This document shows, one piece after another, positions 7,177-12,892 of a stretch of 15,103 nt of DNA. Within the stretch, counting starts at the first letter, position 1. The number at the start of each line of letters is the position of its first letter. The stretch is from NCBI GenBank assembly GCA_038251625.1, contig JBBSBE010000097.1, forward strand, positions 1 through 15,103, written 5' to 3'. This DNA comes from JBBQXK01 sp038251625 (GTDB lineage Bacteria > Pseudomonadota > Alphaproteobacteria > Rhodobacterales > Rhodobacteraceae). A program made the position numbers and the translations under genes. Under the pieces are notes generated by a model. That model had not been told where the DNA came from. It did not search any database and saw only the letters and a list, made by a program, of their open reading frames with translations.

Positions 7177-7725
7177 CTATCCCAGCTTGCGCAAATACGT
7201 CCACGTCGGCACCCGCGCGGCGCGCGCAACCGAATAGGTTTCGGCATCTCCAAGATACTGGAACCCTGCATTTGTCAGCACACGCGCCGATCCGGGATTA
7301 TCCTGAAACACCTCGGCAAAGACCGTGGCACAGGCTTGCGGATTGGCGGTGAGAAGCGCCTGGACGGCATCGGACGCGATCCCTACGTTCCAGAACGCCG
7401 GCGCGACCCAATAGCCGATTTCGGATTGCGCACGGTCCATTTTTTCCAGGCTGATGACGCCCAGCACTTCGGGCAGGCCCGAGGTTGTGCCGTCCATCAC
7501 CCAGACCTCTTCATCCCCCTTGCCGCTCATCGCGCGGGCGATGAAGGCCTCTGCCGCGCCGGGCGGCAGGGGATGGGGGATCGAGCGCGTGCCGGTCGCC
7601 ACGCGCCGGTCGCCCGCATAGAGCGAGAACAGCCCCGCATCGGATTTGCGCGCGGCCCGCAGCACGAAGCGGGGCGTCGTGATGGTGACCGCTGGCATCG
7701 CGCCCCGGATCATGTCGATCGTCAT
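7177..7725 (-). CDS. GNAT family N-acetyltransferase (RimJ/RimL-like)
   Basis: The 182-residue product matches the RimJ/RimL-type acetyltransferase layout. It opens with a beta-strand TPRFVLRAARKSDAG, has a central LPEVLGVISLEK strand, then IGYWVAPAFWNVGIASDAVQALL (acetyl-CoA-binding region) and VFQDNPGSARVLTNAGFQYLG, the C-terminal signature of this subfamily. Substrates of the family include N-termini of ribosomal proteins and small molecules; nothing here identifies the substrate. The ATG at 7723-7725 is fixed by a strong GAGGAGGAA ribosome site. In related genomes an acetyltransferase stands between rpmA and obgE, which fits its place downstream of rpmA here. The acetyl-CoA loop RxxGxG/A appears as NVGIAS, which departs from the classical form. 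Confidence 0.88.
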   Translation of the reverse strand: MTIDMIRGAMPAVTITTPRFVLRAARKSDAGLFSLYAGDRRVATGTRSIPHPLPPGAAEAFIARAMSGKGDEEVWVMDGTTSGLPEVLGVISLEKMDRAQSEIGYWVAPAFWNVGIASDAVQALLTANPQACATVFAEVFQDNPGSARVLTNAGFQYLGDAETYSVARAARVPTWTYLRKLG

Positions 7726-7870
7726 GGCTTCCTCCTCGAAGTCCATGGCGGGGCCGGTGGGCCCCTGTTTCTCTTCCCTCATCCCGCAGGTGGGTTCTCC
7801 ACGGGTCGTCTGCAAGACGGTCACGCAAAGGTTGCGGCCACCCCGCCCGCCACCTGCGGCGGAAATGCGG

Positions 7871-7902
7871 AAGGGGACCGGCGTTTCCGCCGATCCCCCT
7901 TT
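7871..7902 (-). terminator. Stem-loop after rpmA, probable terminator or 3' end structure
   Basis: Read on the minus strand, AAGGGG and TCGGCG pair with CGCCGG and CCCCTT around a GAAA tetraloop, with a single bulge near the middle. It lies about 25-55 bases after the rpmA stop and before the acetyltransferase gene. There is no T-tract on the minus strand after the stem, so it may be a weak or Rho-assisted terminator or an mRNA-stabilising 3' structure rather than a full stop. Confidence 0.5.
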
Positions 7903-7927
7903 TACACGTTGATCGTGAAGGTTCGGC

Positions 7928-8197
7928 TTACTCGGCTGCGTCCTGCAGGGGGCGGACGTTGATGAAGGTGCGGCCCTTCATGCCCTTCTTGAACTCGACA
8001 TGGCCCTCGACCTTGGCGAAGATCGTGTGATCGACCCCCATGCCCACGCCCGCGCCGGGGAACCATTCGGTGCCGCGCTGGCGCACGATGATGTTGCCGG
8101 GGATGGCATGCTGGCCTCCAAAGAGCTTGACGCCCAGACGGCGTCCTGCCGAGTCGCGGCCGTTGCGGGATGAGCCGCCTGCTTTCTTGTGTGCCAT
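7928..8197 (-). CDS. rpmA: 50S ribosomal protein L27
   Basis: The 89-residue protein is a complete bacterial L27, which sits near the peptidyl transferase centre with its N-terminus reaching toward the tRNAs. The family opening MAHKKAGGSSRNGRDSAGRRLGVK is followed by the equally conserved GGQHAIPGNIIVRQRGTEWFPGAGVGMGVDHTIFA and the VEFKKG strand. No cleavable N-terminal extension of the Firmicutes type is present. It follows rplU after six bases with a ribosome site (AGGAG) embedded in the end of rplU, so the two are co-transcribed and probably translationally coupled. Confidence 0.98.
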   Translation of the reverse strand: MAHKKAGGSSRNGRDSAGRRLGVKLFGGQHAIPGNIIVRQRGTEWFPGAGVGMGVDHTIFAKVEGHVEFKKGMKGRTFINVRPLQDAAE

Positions 8198-8203
8198 GGG
8201 AGC

Positions 8204-8662
8204 TTACTCCTGTGCTGCTTCGGCGGCGGGCTTTTTCGCCGCACGCTTGAGTTTTGCCGGGGCTTCCACCGGGGCGGGTGCGGTGCCATGGGCGGCGCGG
8301 CGGGCATGGGCCGTGCCGGTGGCGGCGGCCACGCCTGTGGCGTCTGCGCCAGAGGCCAGAACCTCGGTCACGCGCAGCACGGTCAGGTGCTGGCGGTGGC
8401 CCTTGGTGCGCTGCGACGAATGCTTGCGGCGGCGCTTGACGAAGTGGATGACCTTGTCACCCTTGATCTGGTCGATCACTTCGGCCTGCACGGCAGCGCC
8501 TGCCACGAAGGGCGCACCGACCGTCAGAGTCTCGCCGCCAAGCATCAGGATATCGTTGAACTGGATCTTCTGCCCAGCTTCGGCCGCCAGCTTTTCAACG
8601 CGCAGAACGTCACCCGCCTGCACCTTGTATTGCTTGCCGCCGGTCTTGAGGACCGCGAACAT
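8204..8662 (-). CDS. rplU: 50S ribosomal protein L21 with C-terminal Ala/Lys-rich extension
   Basis: Residues 1-103 are a normal L21: MFAVLKTGGKQYKVQAGDVLRVEKL, then the VKRRRKHSSQRTKGHRQHLTVLRV RNA-binding hairpin. The family is usually about 103 residues, but this protein continues for some 50 more, rich in Ala, Pro, Lys and Arg, giving 152. Such low-complexity tails on L21 are known in alphaproteobacteria; the role is unknown, and binding to rRNA is a guess. The ATG at 8660-8662 is fixed by homology and an AAGGAAG ribosome site. A longer upstream frame is not real because it reads through the promoter. It is the first gene of the rplU-rpmA unit. Confidence 0.97.
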   Translation of the reverse strand: MFAVLKTGGKQYKVQAGDVLRVEKLAAEAGQKIQFNDILMLGGETLTVGAPFVAGAAVQAEVIDQIKGDKVIHFVKRRRKHSSQRTKGHRQHLTVLRVTEVLASGADATGVAAATGTAHARRAAHGTAPAPVEAPAKLKRAAKKPAAEAAQE

Positions 8663-8754
8663 CGTGTCTTCCTTCTTCCAACCGCGTCGCTTCGGCCCCG
8701 GACGGATCCGGCGTTTGGTGCCTTTGGACAGCGCGCCCCGACATGGGAGCGTCA

Positions 8755-8791
8755 TGAATAACAAACCCGGCGGAATATGCACCCCGCCGGG
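8755..8791 (-). terminator. Intrinsic terminator-like hairpin at the DUF2059/rplU junction
   Basis: A perfect 8-bp GC stem, CCCGGCGG (8766-8773) with CCGCCGGG (8784-8791), has a 10-base loop and is followed on the minus strand by TTTGTTATT. It looks like the terminator of the upstream DUF2059 gene. It also lies exactly at the predicted 5' end of the rplU transcript, so it could form a leader hairpin there. Confidence 0.65.
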
Positions 8792-8798
8792 ATGCGCG

Positions 8799-8827
8799 CT
8801 TATGTGCTGAAGGGCCCCGCCTGTCAA
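8799..8827 (-). promoter_or_regulatory. Sigma-70 promoter for rplU-rpmA
   Basis: On the minus strand TTGACA (8822-8827), identical to the -35 consensus, is followed after 17 bases by CATAAG (8799-8804) as the -10 box. Transcription would start near 8792, about 130 bases before the rplU start codon. It begins only eight bases past the DUF2059 stop codon. Confidence 0.6.
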
Positions 8828-8834
8828 GCAGGCG

Positions 8835-9701
8835 TCAGATATCCTGCCCGGCCATCTGCCGCCCCGCCGCGCGGCCAAGATCGCGCGAGATCGAGGTGAA
8901 AACCGCATCGAACCCGGCGAACAGTGCCGCGTTCAGCCGCTGCCCCTCGGGACTGGCGGAAAAATCGACATAGGCCTGCAGGTCGTCGTCCGACAGCGGG
9001 CCGTAAGCGAGCGTCAGATAGGGGAAAAGCCAGTTCTCGGTCTCGGACCGCACGTCGGCCTCTTGCCCCCAGACATCTGTCAGCATCTGCTCTTCGGTCA
9101 GGTCACTGCCCAGTTTGCTGCCCTCGGCCAGGCCCTGATAGAAAGCGAGGTTGGAATTGAGCGCGCCCTGCACGTTGGCCTCGACCAGATCGTTGACCTC
9201 GGCAAAGCGGCGCAACAGGGCCACGCGGGGATCACCCTTGGCGGCAAGCTCTTCCGCCTTCAGCTTTGCGGCCTCTTCCACGGCTTCATCCAGCAGCGCC
9301 CGGCGTGCCTCGATCTCGAGCGTCAGAATGCGCTGGCCGCGCGCGTCCGAAAAGAACGCCTGCGCCGCCGCGACCGCATCGGGGGCAGAGGCCATCTCGG
9401 CCTCGAACCGGCGGGCGAAGCGTTGGTTCATCGTGTCCGTGTCGTAGATCAGGCTGACCGTACCCGTCCATTCGGACCCGCCGTTGCCGGGAAACAGCTC
9501 TTCCTCCAGCGTGGCGCCGTATTGCAGGCCCTCGGAGCGCAGAACTTCGATGACCTCGCCCATCTTCATCGTGTCTGCCAGCGTGGCCGTCGCCGTGACC
9601 GGCGCGGGCGCCATCTCTGCACCGACCGGGGCTACCGCCGCCACAAACCAAAGCGCCGACACCGCCGCCGCCAGAAAGCCCGCACCCGAACGAAAACGCA
9701 T
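8835..9701 (-). CDS. Secreted DUF2059 domain-containing protein
   Basis: The 288-residue product starts with a Sec signal peptide (MRFRSG, a hydrophobic stretch AGFLAAAVSALWFVAAVAPV, then GAEMA with probable cleavage after GA), so it is expected in the periplasm. The C-terminal part, helical and charged (about 190-270; ENWLFPYLTLAYGPLSDDDLQAYVDFSASPEGQRLNAALFAGFDAVF), carries the DUF2059 pattern in which a YxxLSDxDLxxYxxFxxSpxG segment is typical. Molecular function of the domain is not known. The start at 9699-9701 is chosen because the signal peptide begins there and a GGGGG-type ribosome site precedes it; a further upstream start would bury the signal peptide. It is divergent from the tRNA-Ser gene and separated from rplU by a terminator and promoter, so it is probably monocistronic. 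Confidence 0.85.
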   Translation of the reverse strand: MRFRSGAGFLAAAVSALWFVAAVAPVGAEMAPAPVTATATLADTMKMGEVIEVLRSEGLQYGATLEEELFPGNGGSEWTGTVSLIYDTDTMNQRFARRFEAEMASAPDAVAAAQAFFSDARGQRILTLEIEARRALLDEAVEEAAKLKAEELAAKGDPRVALLRRFAEVNDLVEANVQGALNSNLAFYQGLAEGSKLGSDLTEEQMLTDVWGQEADVRSETENWLFPYLTLAYGPLSDDDLQAYVDFSASPEGQRLNAALFAGFDAVFTSISRDLGRAAGRQMAGQDI

Positions 9702-9814
9702 GACAAACCCCCGTGCATCCAAGATACCAGAGCTAACCCCTCCCCCCCAAAATGCCAAGCATCGACGCCACTTTCACGGCGGATTGATGCCTGATGCGCG
9801 TCCGCGTTTCCGTC

Positions 9815-9843
9815 TTGCACAGCCAAGGACGAGCCGCTACATG
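9815..9843 (+). promoter_or_regulatory. Candidate promoter of tRNA-Ser
   Basis: TTGCAC (9815-9820), a 17-base spacer and TACATG (9838-9843) precede the tRNA by 25 bases. Spacing and position fit a sigma-70 promoter for a single stable RNA. Confidence 0.45.
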
Positions 9844-9868
9844 CCAGCGTCACGACGATCCCTGACGC

Positions 9869-9958
9869 GGAGAGGTGGCAGAGTGGTCGAATGCGGCGGT
9901 CTCGAAAACCGTTGTCGGTTTGCGCCGACCCAGGGTTCGAATCCCTGTCTCTCCGCCA
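9869..9958 (+). tRNA. tRNA-Ser (anticodon CGA)
   Basis: The 90-base gene folds as a class II tRNA. The acceptor GGAGAGG pairs with TCTCTCC (last pair G-T) and is followed by discriminator G and an encoded CCA at 9956-9958. The anticodon stem GCGGT/ACCGT encloses CTCGAAA, giving anticodon CGA, which reads UCG serine codons. A long variable arm GTCGG-TTTGCG-CCGAC is present as expected for serine. The T arm is CAGGG-TTCGAAT-CCCTG. No duplicate of its 3' end is seen downstream in the window. Confidence 0.97.
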
Positions 9959-10048
9959 TTCATTCTTGATATTGCTGATTAGTTTTGCGCCTTTTGCGGC
10001 CTACCCCACGGATAGCCCCACATAGGAAAAATGCTTGCGGGATCCGGA

Positions 10049-10417
10049 CTAACGTCTCGCCTCGCGCCTTTTTGCAATGACGACCTTTGCGCTTCCGCAA
10101 TGCACATCTAGACCATAGGTTCCGACAAAGATTGTTGCTTCGCTTGTTAATGCAGCCTGACTCTTCAATACCTTGAGCAGCCGATCAACTGCTTTGGGAT
10201 CAAACGTCACTTCCTCTGCCAAGACTCCAGCTATCACCCAGACGAAGTGCGCCCCGCCCGGCATCTCGACACGAAAGCCGCCCAGAGCAGGAATGAAGGC
10301 GGCTTCTCGCAAGCCGGTTGCAGGAACGCCATTCGGGGCGCGACGCATTTTTGTGCGGCGGGCGAGTGCTTCAATCAATTCCACGCTGCCAACTGTCACG
10401 CCTGCTGCCTCGGTCAT
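10049..10417 (-). CDS. Hypothetical protein, orphan, near tRNA-Ser
   Basis: I do not recognise this 122-residue protein. It has a mixed alpha/beta pattern: an N-terminal helix VELIEALARRTKMRRAP, a strand pair GGFRVEMPGGAHFVWVIAGVLAEEVTF, a helix PKAVDRLLKVLKSQ, and a strand segment EATIFVGTYGLDVHCGSAKVVIAKRREARR. No signal peptide or membrane helix is seen. A GGAGGGAGG ribosome site lies about ten bases before the ATG (10415-10417), and the ATG overlaps a TGA of an upstream open frame (ATGA), as in a coupled gene pair. Its base composition is visibly less GC-rich than the flanking genes, and it sits just past a tRNA, which suggests acquired DNA. Start codon and reality of the gene are likely, function unknown. 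Confidence 0.6.
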   Translation of the reverse strand: MTEAAGVTVGSVELIEALARRTKMRRAPNGVPATGLREAAFIPALGGFRVEMPGGAHFVWVIAGVLAEEVTFDPKAVDRLLKVLKSQAALTSEATIFVGTYGLDVHCGSAKVVIAKRREARR

Positions 10418-10589
10418 CCCTCTGCGCCTCCCTCCAGCGTCATCGGGATTGTCTGCATATTCCGGTCTGTCTCCGACAGGATTTTCAGAATGTTCCGGTC
10501 GTGCTTTACGGCATCCACGTTCAGCGCGCGGCCCTTGCGGTCTTTTCGTTGCCTTCGCCGGGTGCCATCCGCAGCATGGTTGACACTCC
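10418..10589 (-). pseudogene. Possible remnant of an upstream gene coupled to the orphan ORF
   Basis: On the minus strand one frame reads a protein-like segment (NVDAVKHDRNILKILSE, near 10460-10515) that soon hits a stop. Another frame carries on as DRNMQTIPMTLEGGAEG and ends in the TGA overlapping the orphan gene's start. Joining the two by a small indel near 10465 would give one continuous C-terminus. This looks like a frameshifted gene end, but the evidence is only this pattern and it could be chance in GC-rich DNA. Confidence 0.25.
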
Positions 10590-10633
10590 GGGGTTGGGCC
10601 GGGGTTGGGCCGGGGTTGGGCCGGGGTTGGGCC
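10590..10633 (+). repeat. Four exact copies of an 11-bp G-rich tandem repeat (G-quadruplex candidate)
   Basis: The unit GGGGTTGGGCC occurs four times head to tail with no mismatch (10590-10600, 10601-10611, 10612-10622, 10623-10633). The plus strand carries eight runs of three or four Gs separated by two-base spacers TT and CC, which is a very strong pattern for an intramolecular G-quadruplex. Eleven is not a multiple of three, so the repeat is not coding. It lies about 180 bases before the guanidine riboswitch. Confidence 0.9.
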
Positions 10634-10808
10634 GGAGGAAAAGGCTGCCGGGCCGGATGCGTGCGGCTTTCACCCTCTTTTCGCTGCCGGATCGGGCGGA
10701 CGCGTGCAAATTCGCTTTATTTTTAGGCAAACGCATGCGCGCCGCCAGCATCCCGGCCCGCCGCCGTTGCCGCTGGCGCGTCAGCACCGCGATAAGTGGG
10801 GTGATGAG
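10634..10808. other. Gene-free leader region before the riboswitch
   Basis: No convincing protein frame is seen. The promoter of the guanidine operon should lie here. An AT-rich patch around 10707-10726 is the most likely place but no clear -35/-10 pair or sigma-54 box was found. An inverted repeat CGCCAGC (10743-10749) with GCTGGCG (10772-10778) encloses a 22-base loop. Confidence 0.4.
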
Positions 10809-10931
10809 TTGGCGGCTAGGGTTCCGGCGTTCTGTTCTTGAATGCGTCTGGTCCGAGAGCTGCCACCGGCGGGGCAGATACCCCGCATGGTGCACGGCGG
10901 GACAAAAACCCGGGAGACCTCGCAAAGCCAA
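10809..10931 (+). promoter_or_regulatory. Guanidine-I riboswitch (ykkC subtype 1)
   Basis: This RNA binds free guanidinium and turns on guanidine transport or breakdown genes. The conserved elements are present in order. CTAGGGTTCCG lies at 10816-10826 and CTGGTCCGAGAGC at 10848-10860. A variable hairpin follows, with CACC/GGTG and GCGGGG/CCCCGC (10864-10892). The 3' core is ACGGCGGGACAAAAACCCGG (10894-10913), running on into GAGA. The core matches the consensus almost throughout; the usual AAAAGCCCGGG reads AAAAACCCGGG here, one change. A basal helix TTGGC (10809-10813) with GCCAA (10927-10931) can close it. The first gene of the ABC importer starts 55 bases after the aptamer. The operon content (DUF1989 proteins) is a standard context of this riboswitch class. 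Confidence 0.93.
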
Positions 10932-10943
10932 GGGATTGGCGGC
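10927..10943 (+). promoter_or_regulatory. Probable expression-platform hairpin of the guanidine riboswitch
   Basis: GCCAA (10927-10931) and TTGGC (10936-10940) form a perfect five-base stem with a GGGA loop. The same GCCAA can instead pair with TTGGC at the aptamer's 5' end, because TTGGCGGC is repeated exactly at 10809-10816 and 10936-10943. The two pairings exclude each other. No T-tract follows, so control by translation or by Rho is more likely than an intrinsic terminator. Confidence 0.45.
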
Positions 10944-10985
10944 GTAGGTCCGTGCGTCCCGAACACCTTGAAAGGGAACAGGACG

Positions 10986-12053
10986 ATGATTACCCGCAGA
11001 CCGCTGCTTGCCGCTTTGGCCACCCTTGGTGCGCTTTCCTTCACCGGGCCCGCGCTGGCCGAGGCGAAGACCGATTTCAAGGTGGCCTGGTCCATCTATG
11101 TGGGCTGGATGCCCTGGGGCTATGCCAATGACGCCGGGATCGTCCAGAAATGGGCCGACAAATACGGTATCACCATCGAGGTGACGCAGTTCAACGATTA
11201 CGTGGAATCGATGAACCAATACACTGCGGGCGCCTATGACGCGGTGACGCTGACCAACATGGACGGGCTGTCGATCCCGGCGGCCGGGGGCGTGGACACC
11301 ACGGCGGTGATCGTCGGCGACTTCTCGGCGGGCAATGACGCGGTCATCCTGAAGGACGGGGCGACGGTTGCCGACATCAAGGGCCGGAACGTGAACCTCG
11401 TCGAATTTTCGGTGTCGCATTACCTGCTGGCGCGGGCGCTGGAAAGCGTTGGGATGTCCGAGCAGGACGTGAAGGTCATCAACACCGCCGACCCCGACAT
11501 GGTGGGCGCCTTCCAGACGCCGGATGTGGCGGCAATGGTGACATGGAACCCGATGGTGGCCGAGATCGTGACGCTGCCGGGGGCGACTTCGGTGTTTGAC
11601 AGCAGCCAGATCCCCGGCGAGATCATCGACCTGATGGTGGCCAACACCGAAGTGCTGGCCGACAACCCCGATTTCGGCAAGGCACTGGCGGGCATCTGGT
11701 ATGAGACGGCGACACTGATGGTGGCGGATACGCCCGAAGGCGCAGCGGCGCGCGCTGCGATGGGGGCTGCATCTGGCACCGATCAGGCAGGGTTCGAATC
11801 GCAGATGGCCGCGACCAAGCTTTTTGCGGTGCCGGGCGATGCCGTCGCCTTCGTCACCTCGCCCGATCTTGGCGTCACGATGGACAAGGTGCGGACATTC
11901 CTTTTCGACAAGGGGCTTCTGGGGTCCGGCGCGCCCTCGGCGGATGTGATCGGGATCGAACTGCCGGGCGGTGCGGTGCTGGGTGATGCGGCAAACGTGA
12001 AACTGCGCTTTACCGACGCGTACATGAAGATGGCGGCGGACGGCGCGCTCTAG
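10986..12053 (+). CDS. ABC transporter periplasmic substrate-binding protein, guanidine (urea carboxylase region) type
   Basis: This 355-residue protein would capture the substrate in the periplasm and deliver it to the permease encoded next. A signal peptide is clear: MITRRPLLAALATLGALSFTGPALA with cleavage after residue 25; the RR pair is only weakly Tat-like. The mature part is a NitT/TauT-like binding protein: FKVAWSIYVGWMPWGYANDAGIVQKWADKYGITIEV, QFNDYVESMNQYTAGAYDAVTLTNMDGL, and later VAAMVTWNPMVAEI. It matches the family usually named periplasmic binding protein of the urea carboxylase region. Because a guanidine-I riboswitch controls it, guanidine or a guanidine compound is the likelier ligand than urea; this is inference. 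The ATG follows an AGGA ribosome site and starts 55 bases after the riboswitch. Confidence 0.88.
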   Translation: MITRRPLLAALATLGALSFTGPALAEAKTDFKVAWSIYVGWMPWGYANDAGIVQKWADKYGITIEVTQFNDYVESMNQYTAGAYDAVTLTNMDGLSIPAAGGVDTTAVIVGDFSAGNDAVILKDGATVADIKGRNVNLVEFSVSHYLLARALESVGMSEQDVKVINTADPDMVGAFQTPDVAAMVTWNPMVAEIVTLPGATSVFDSSQIPGEIIDLMVANTEVLADNPDFGKALAGIWYETATLMVADTPEGAAARAAMGAASGTDQAGFESQMAATKLFAVPGDAVAFVTSPDLGVTMDKVRTFLFDKGLLGSGAPSADVIGIELPGGAVLGDAANVKLRFTDAYMKMAADGAL

Positions 12054-12079
12054 GTCAGCGGCCTGCAGAAGGCGGGCCA

Positions 12080-12892
12080 ATGCGCCTGATCAACATCCGG
12101 CCCACCCGGCGGGAGCAGGCCATTCTGGCCTGCATTCCCTTTGTATTGCTGGTTCTGGCCTATGTTGCGGGGTCGACCCTGCGGCTGGCAGACAATCCGG
12201 CGGACAAGCTGCTGCCCGCGCTGACGACACTGGTGGACAGCGTGAATACACTGGCCTTCATCCCCGACAAACGCACAGGCGATTACATCCTGTGGTCCGA
12301 TACAGGGGCCAGCCTTTGGCGCCTCGGTCTGGGCCTCGCGATATCGGCAGGGATCGCGCTGGTGCTGGGGATGCTGGCGGGCATCCTGCCGGTGGCGCGG
12401 GCGGTGCTGTCGCCCTTTGTTGCCTTCGTGTCGATGGTGCCGCCACTGGCACTGCTGCCCGTCCTTTTCATCGTTCTGGGATTGGGAGAAGTGTCGAAGG
12501 TCGCGCTGATCGTCATCGGCGTGGCGCCTATCCTGATCCGCGACCTGACGATCACGGCCATGGCCCTGCCGCGCGAGATGATCGTGAAGGCGGAAACCCT
12601 GTCCGCCTCTACCTGGCTGATCGGCCTGCGGGTCGTGCTGCCGCAGGTGTTGCCGCGGCTTATCGACAGCCTGCGCCTGCAGCTTGGCCCCGCTTTCCTG
12701 TTCCTGATCGCGGCAGAGGCGATATCGGCAAGCGCCGGCCTCGGCTACCGCATCTTTCTGGTGCGCCGCTACCTGTCGATGGAGGTGATCTTTCCTTATG
12801 TGGCGTGGATCACGCTTCTGGCCGTGCTGATGGATGTGGCGCTGGCCACGCTTCGCCGCCGCCTGTTCCCCTGGTCAGAGATCGCGCAATGA
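12080..12892 (+). CDS. ABC transporter permease, guanidine (urea carboxylase region) type
   Basis: The 270-residue inner-membrane protein has an N-terminal helix (about 14-34) and then the transmembrane block of the BPD-type permease fold, with helices near 83-105, 110-137, 141-160, 203-220 and 232-252. The cytoplasmic coupling loop reads KAETLSASTWLIGLRVVLPQVLPRL (170-194), a normal EAA-type motif that meets the ATPase. The long N-terminal periplasmic segment (about 35-75) before the conserved core is characteristic of this subfamily. It follows the binding protein by 26 bases with an AGAAGG ribosome site, and its TGA overlaps the ATG of the ATPase (ATGA), indicating coupled translation. Confidence 0.9.
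   Translation: MRLINIRPTRREQAILACIPFVLLVLAYVAGSTLRLADNPADKLLPALTTLVDSVNTLAFIPDKRTGDYILWSDTGASLWRLGLGLAISAGIALVLGMLAGILPVARAVLSPFVAFVSMVPPLALLPVLFIVLGLGEVSKVALIVIGVAPILIRDLTITAMALPREMIVKAETLSASTWLIGLRVVLPQVLPRLIDSLRLQLGPAFLFLIAAEAISASAGLGYRIFLVRRYLSMEVIFPYVAWITLLAVLMDVALATLRRRLFPWSEIAQ

Noticed and set aside
9859..10100. Integrase attachment site at tRNA-Ser
   Set aside because: No second copy of the tRNA 3' sequence and no integrase gene is seen in the window, so an att site cannot be supported.
10741..10780. Terminator before the riboswitch from CGCCAGC/GCTGGCG
   Set aside because: The 22-base loop is long, and no T-tract follows on either strand.
10521..12080. Minus-strand open frame of over 500 codons across the riboswitch, repeat and binding-protein gene
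   Set aside because: It covers a structured RNA and is antisense to a gene with a clear signal peptide and family motifs; its sequence is His/Arg-rich without any domain.
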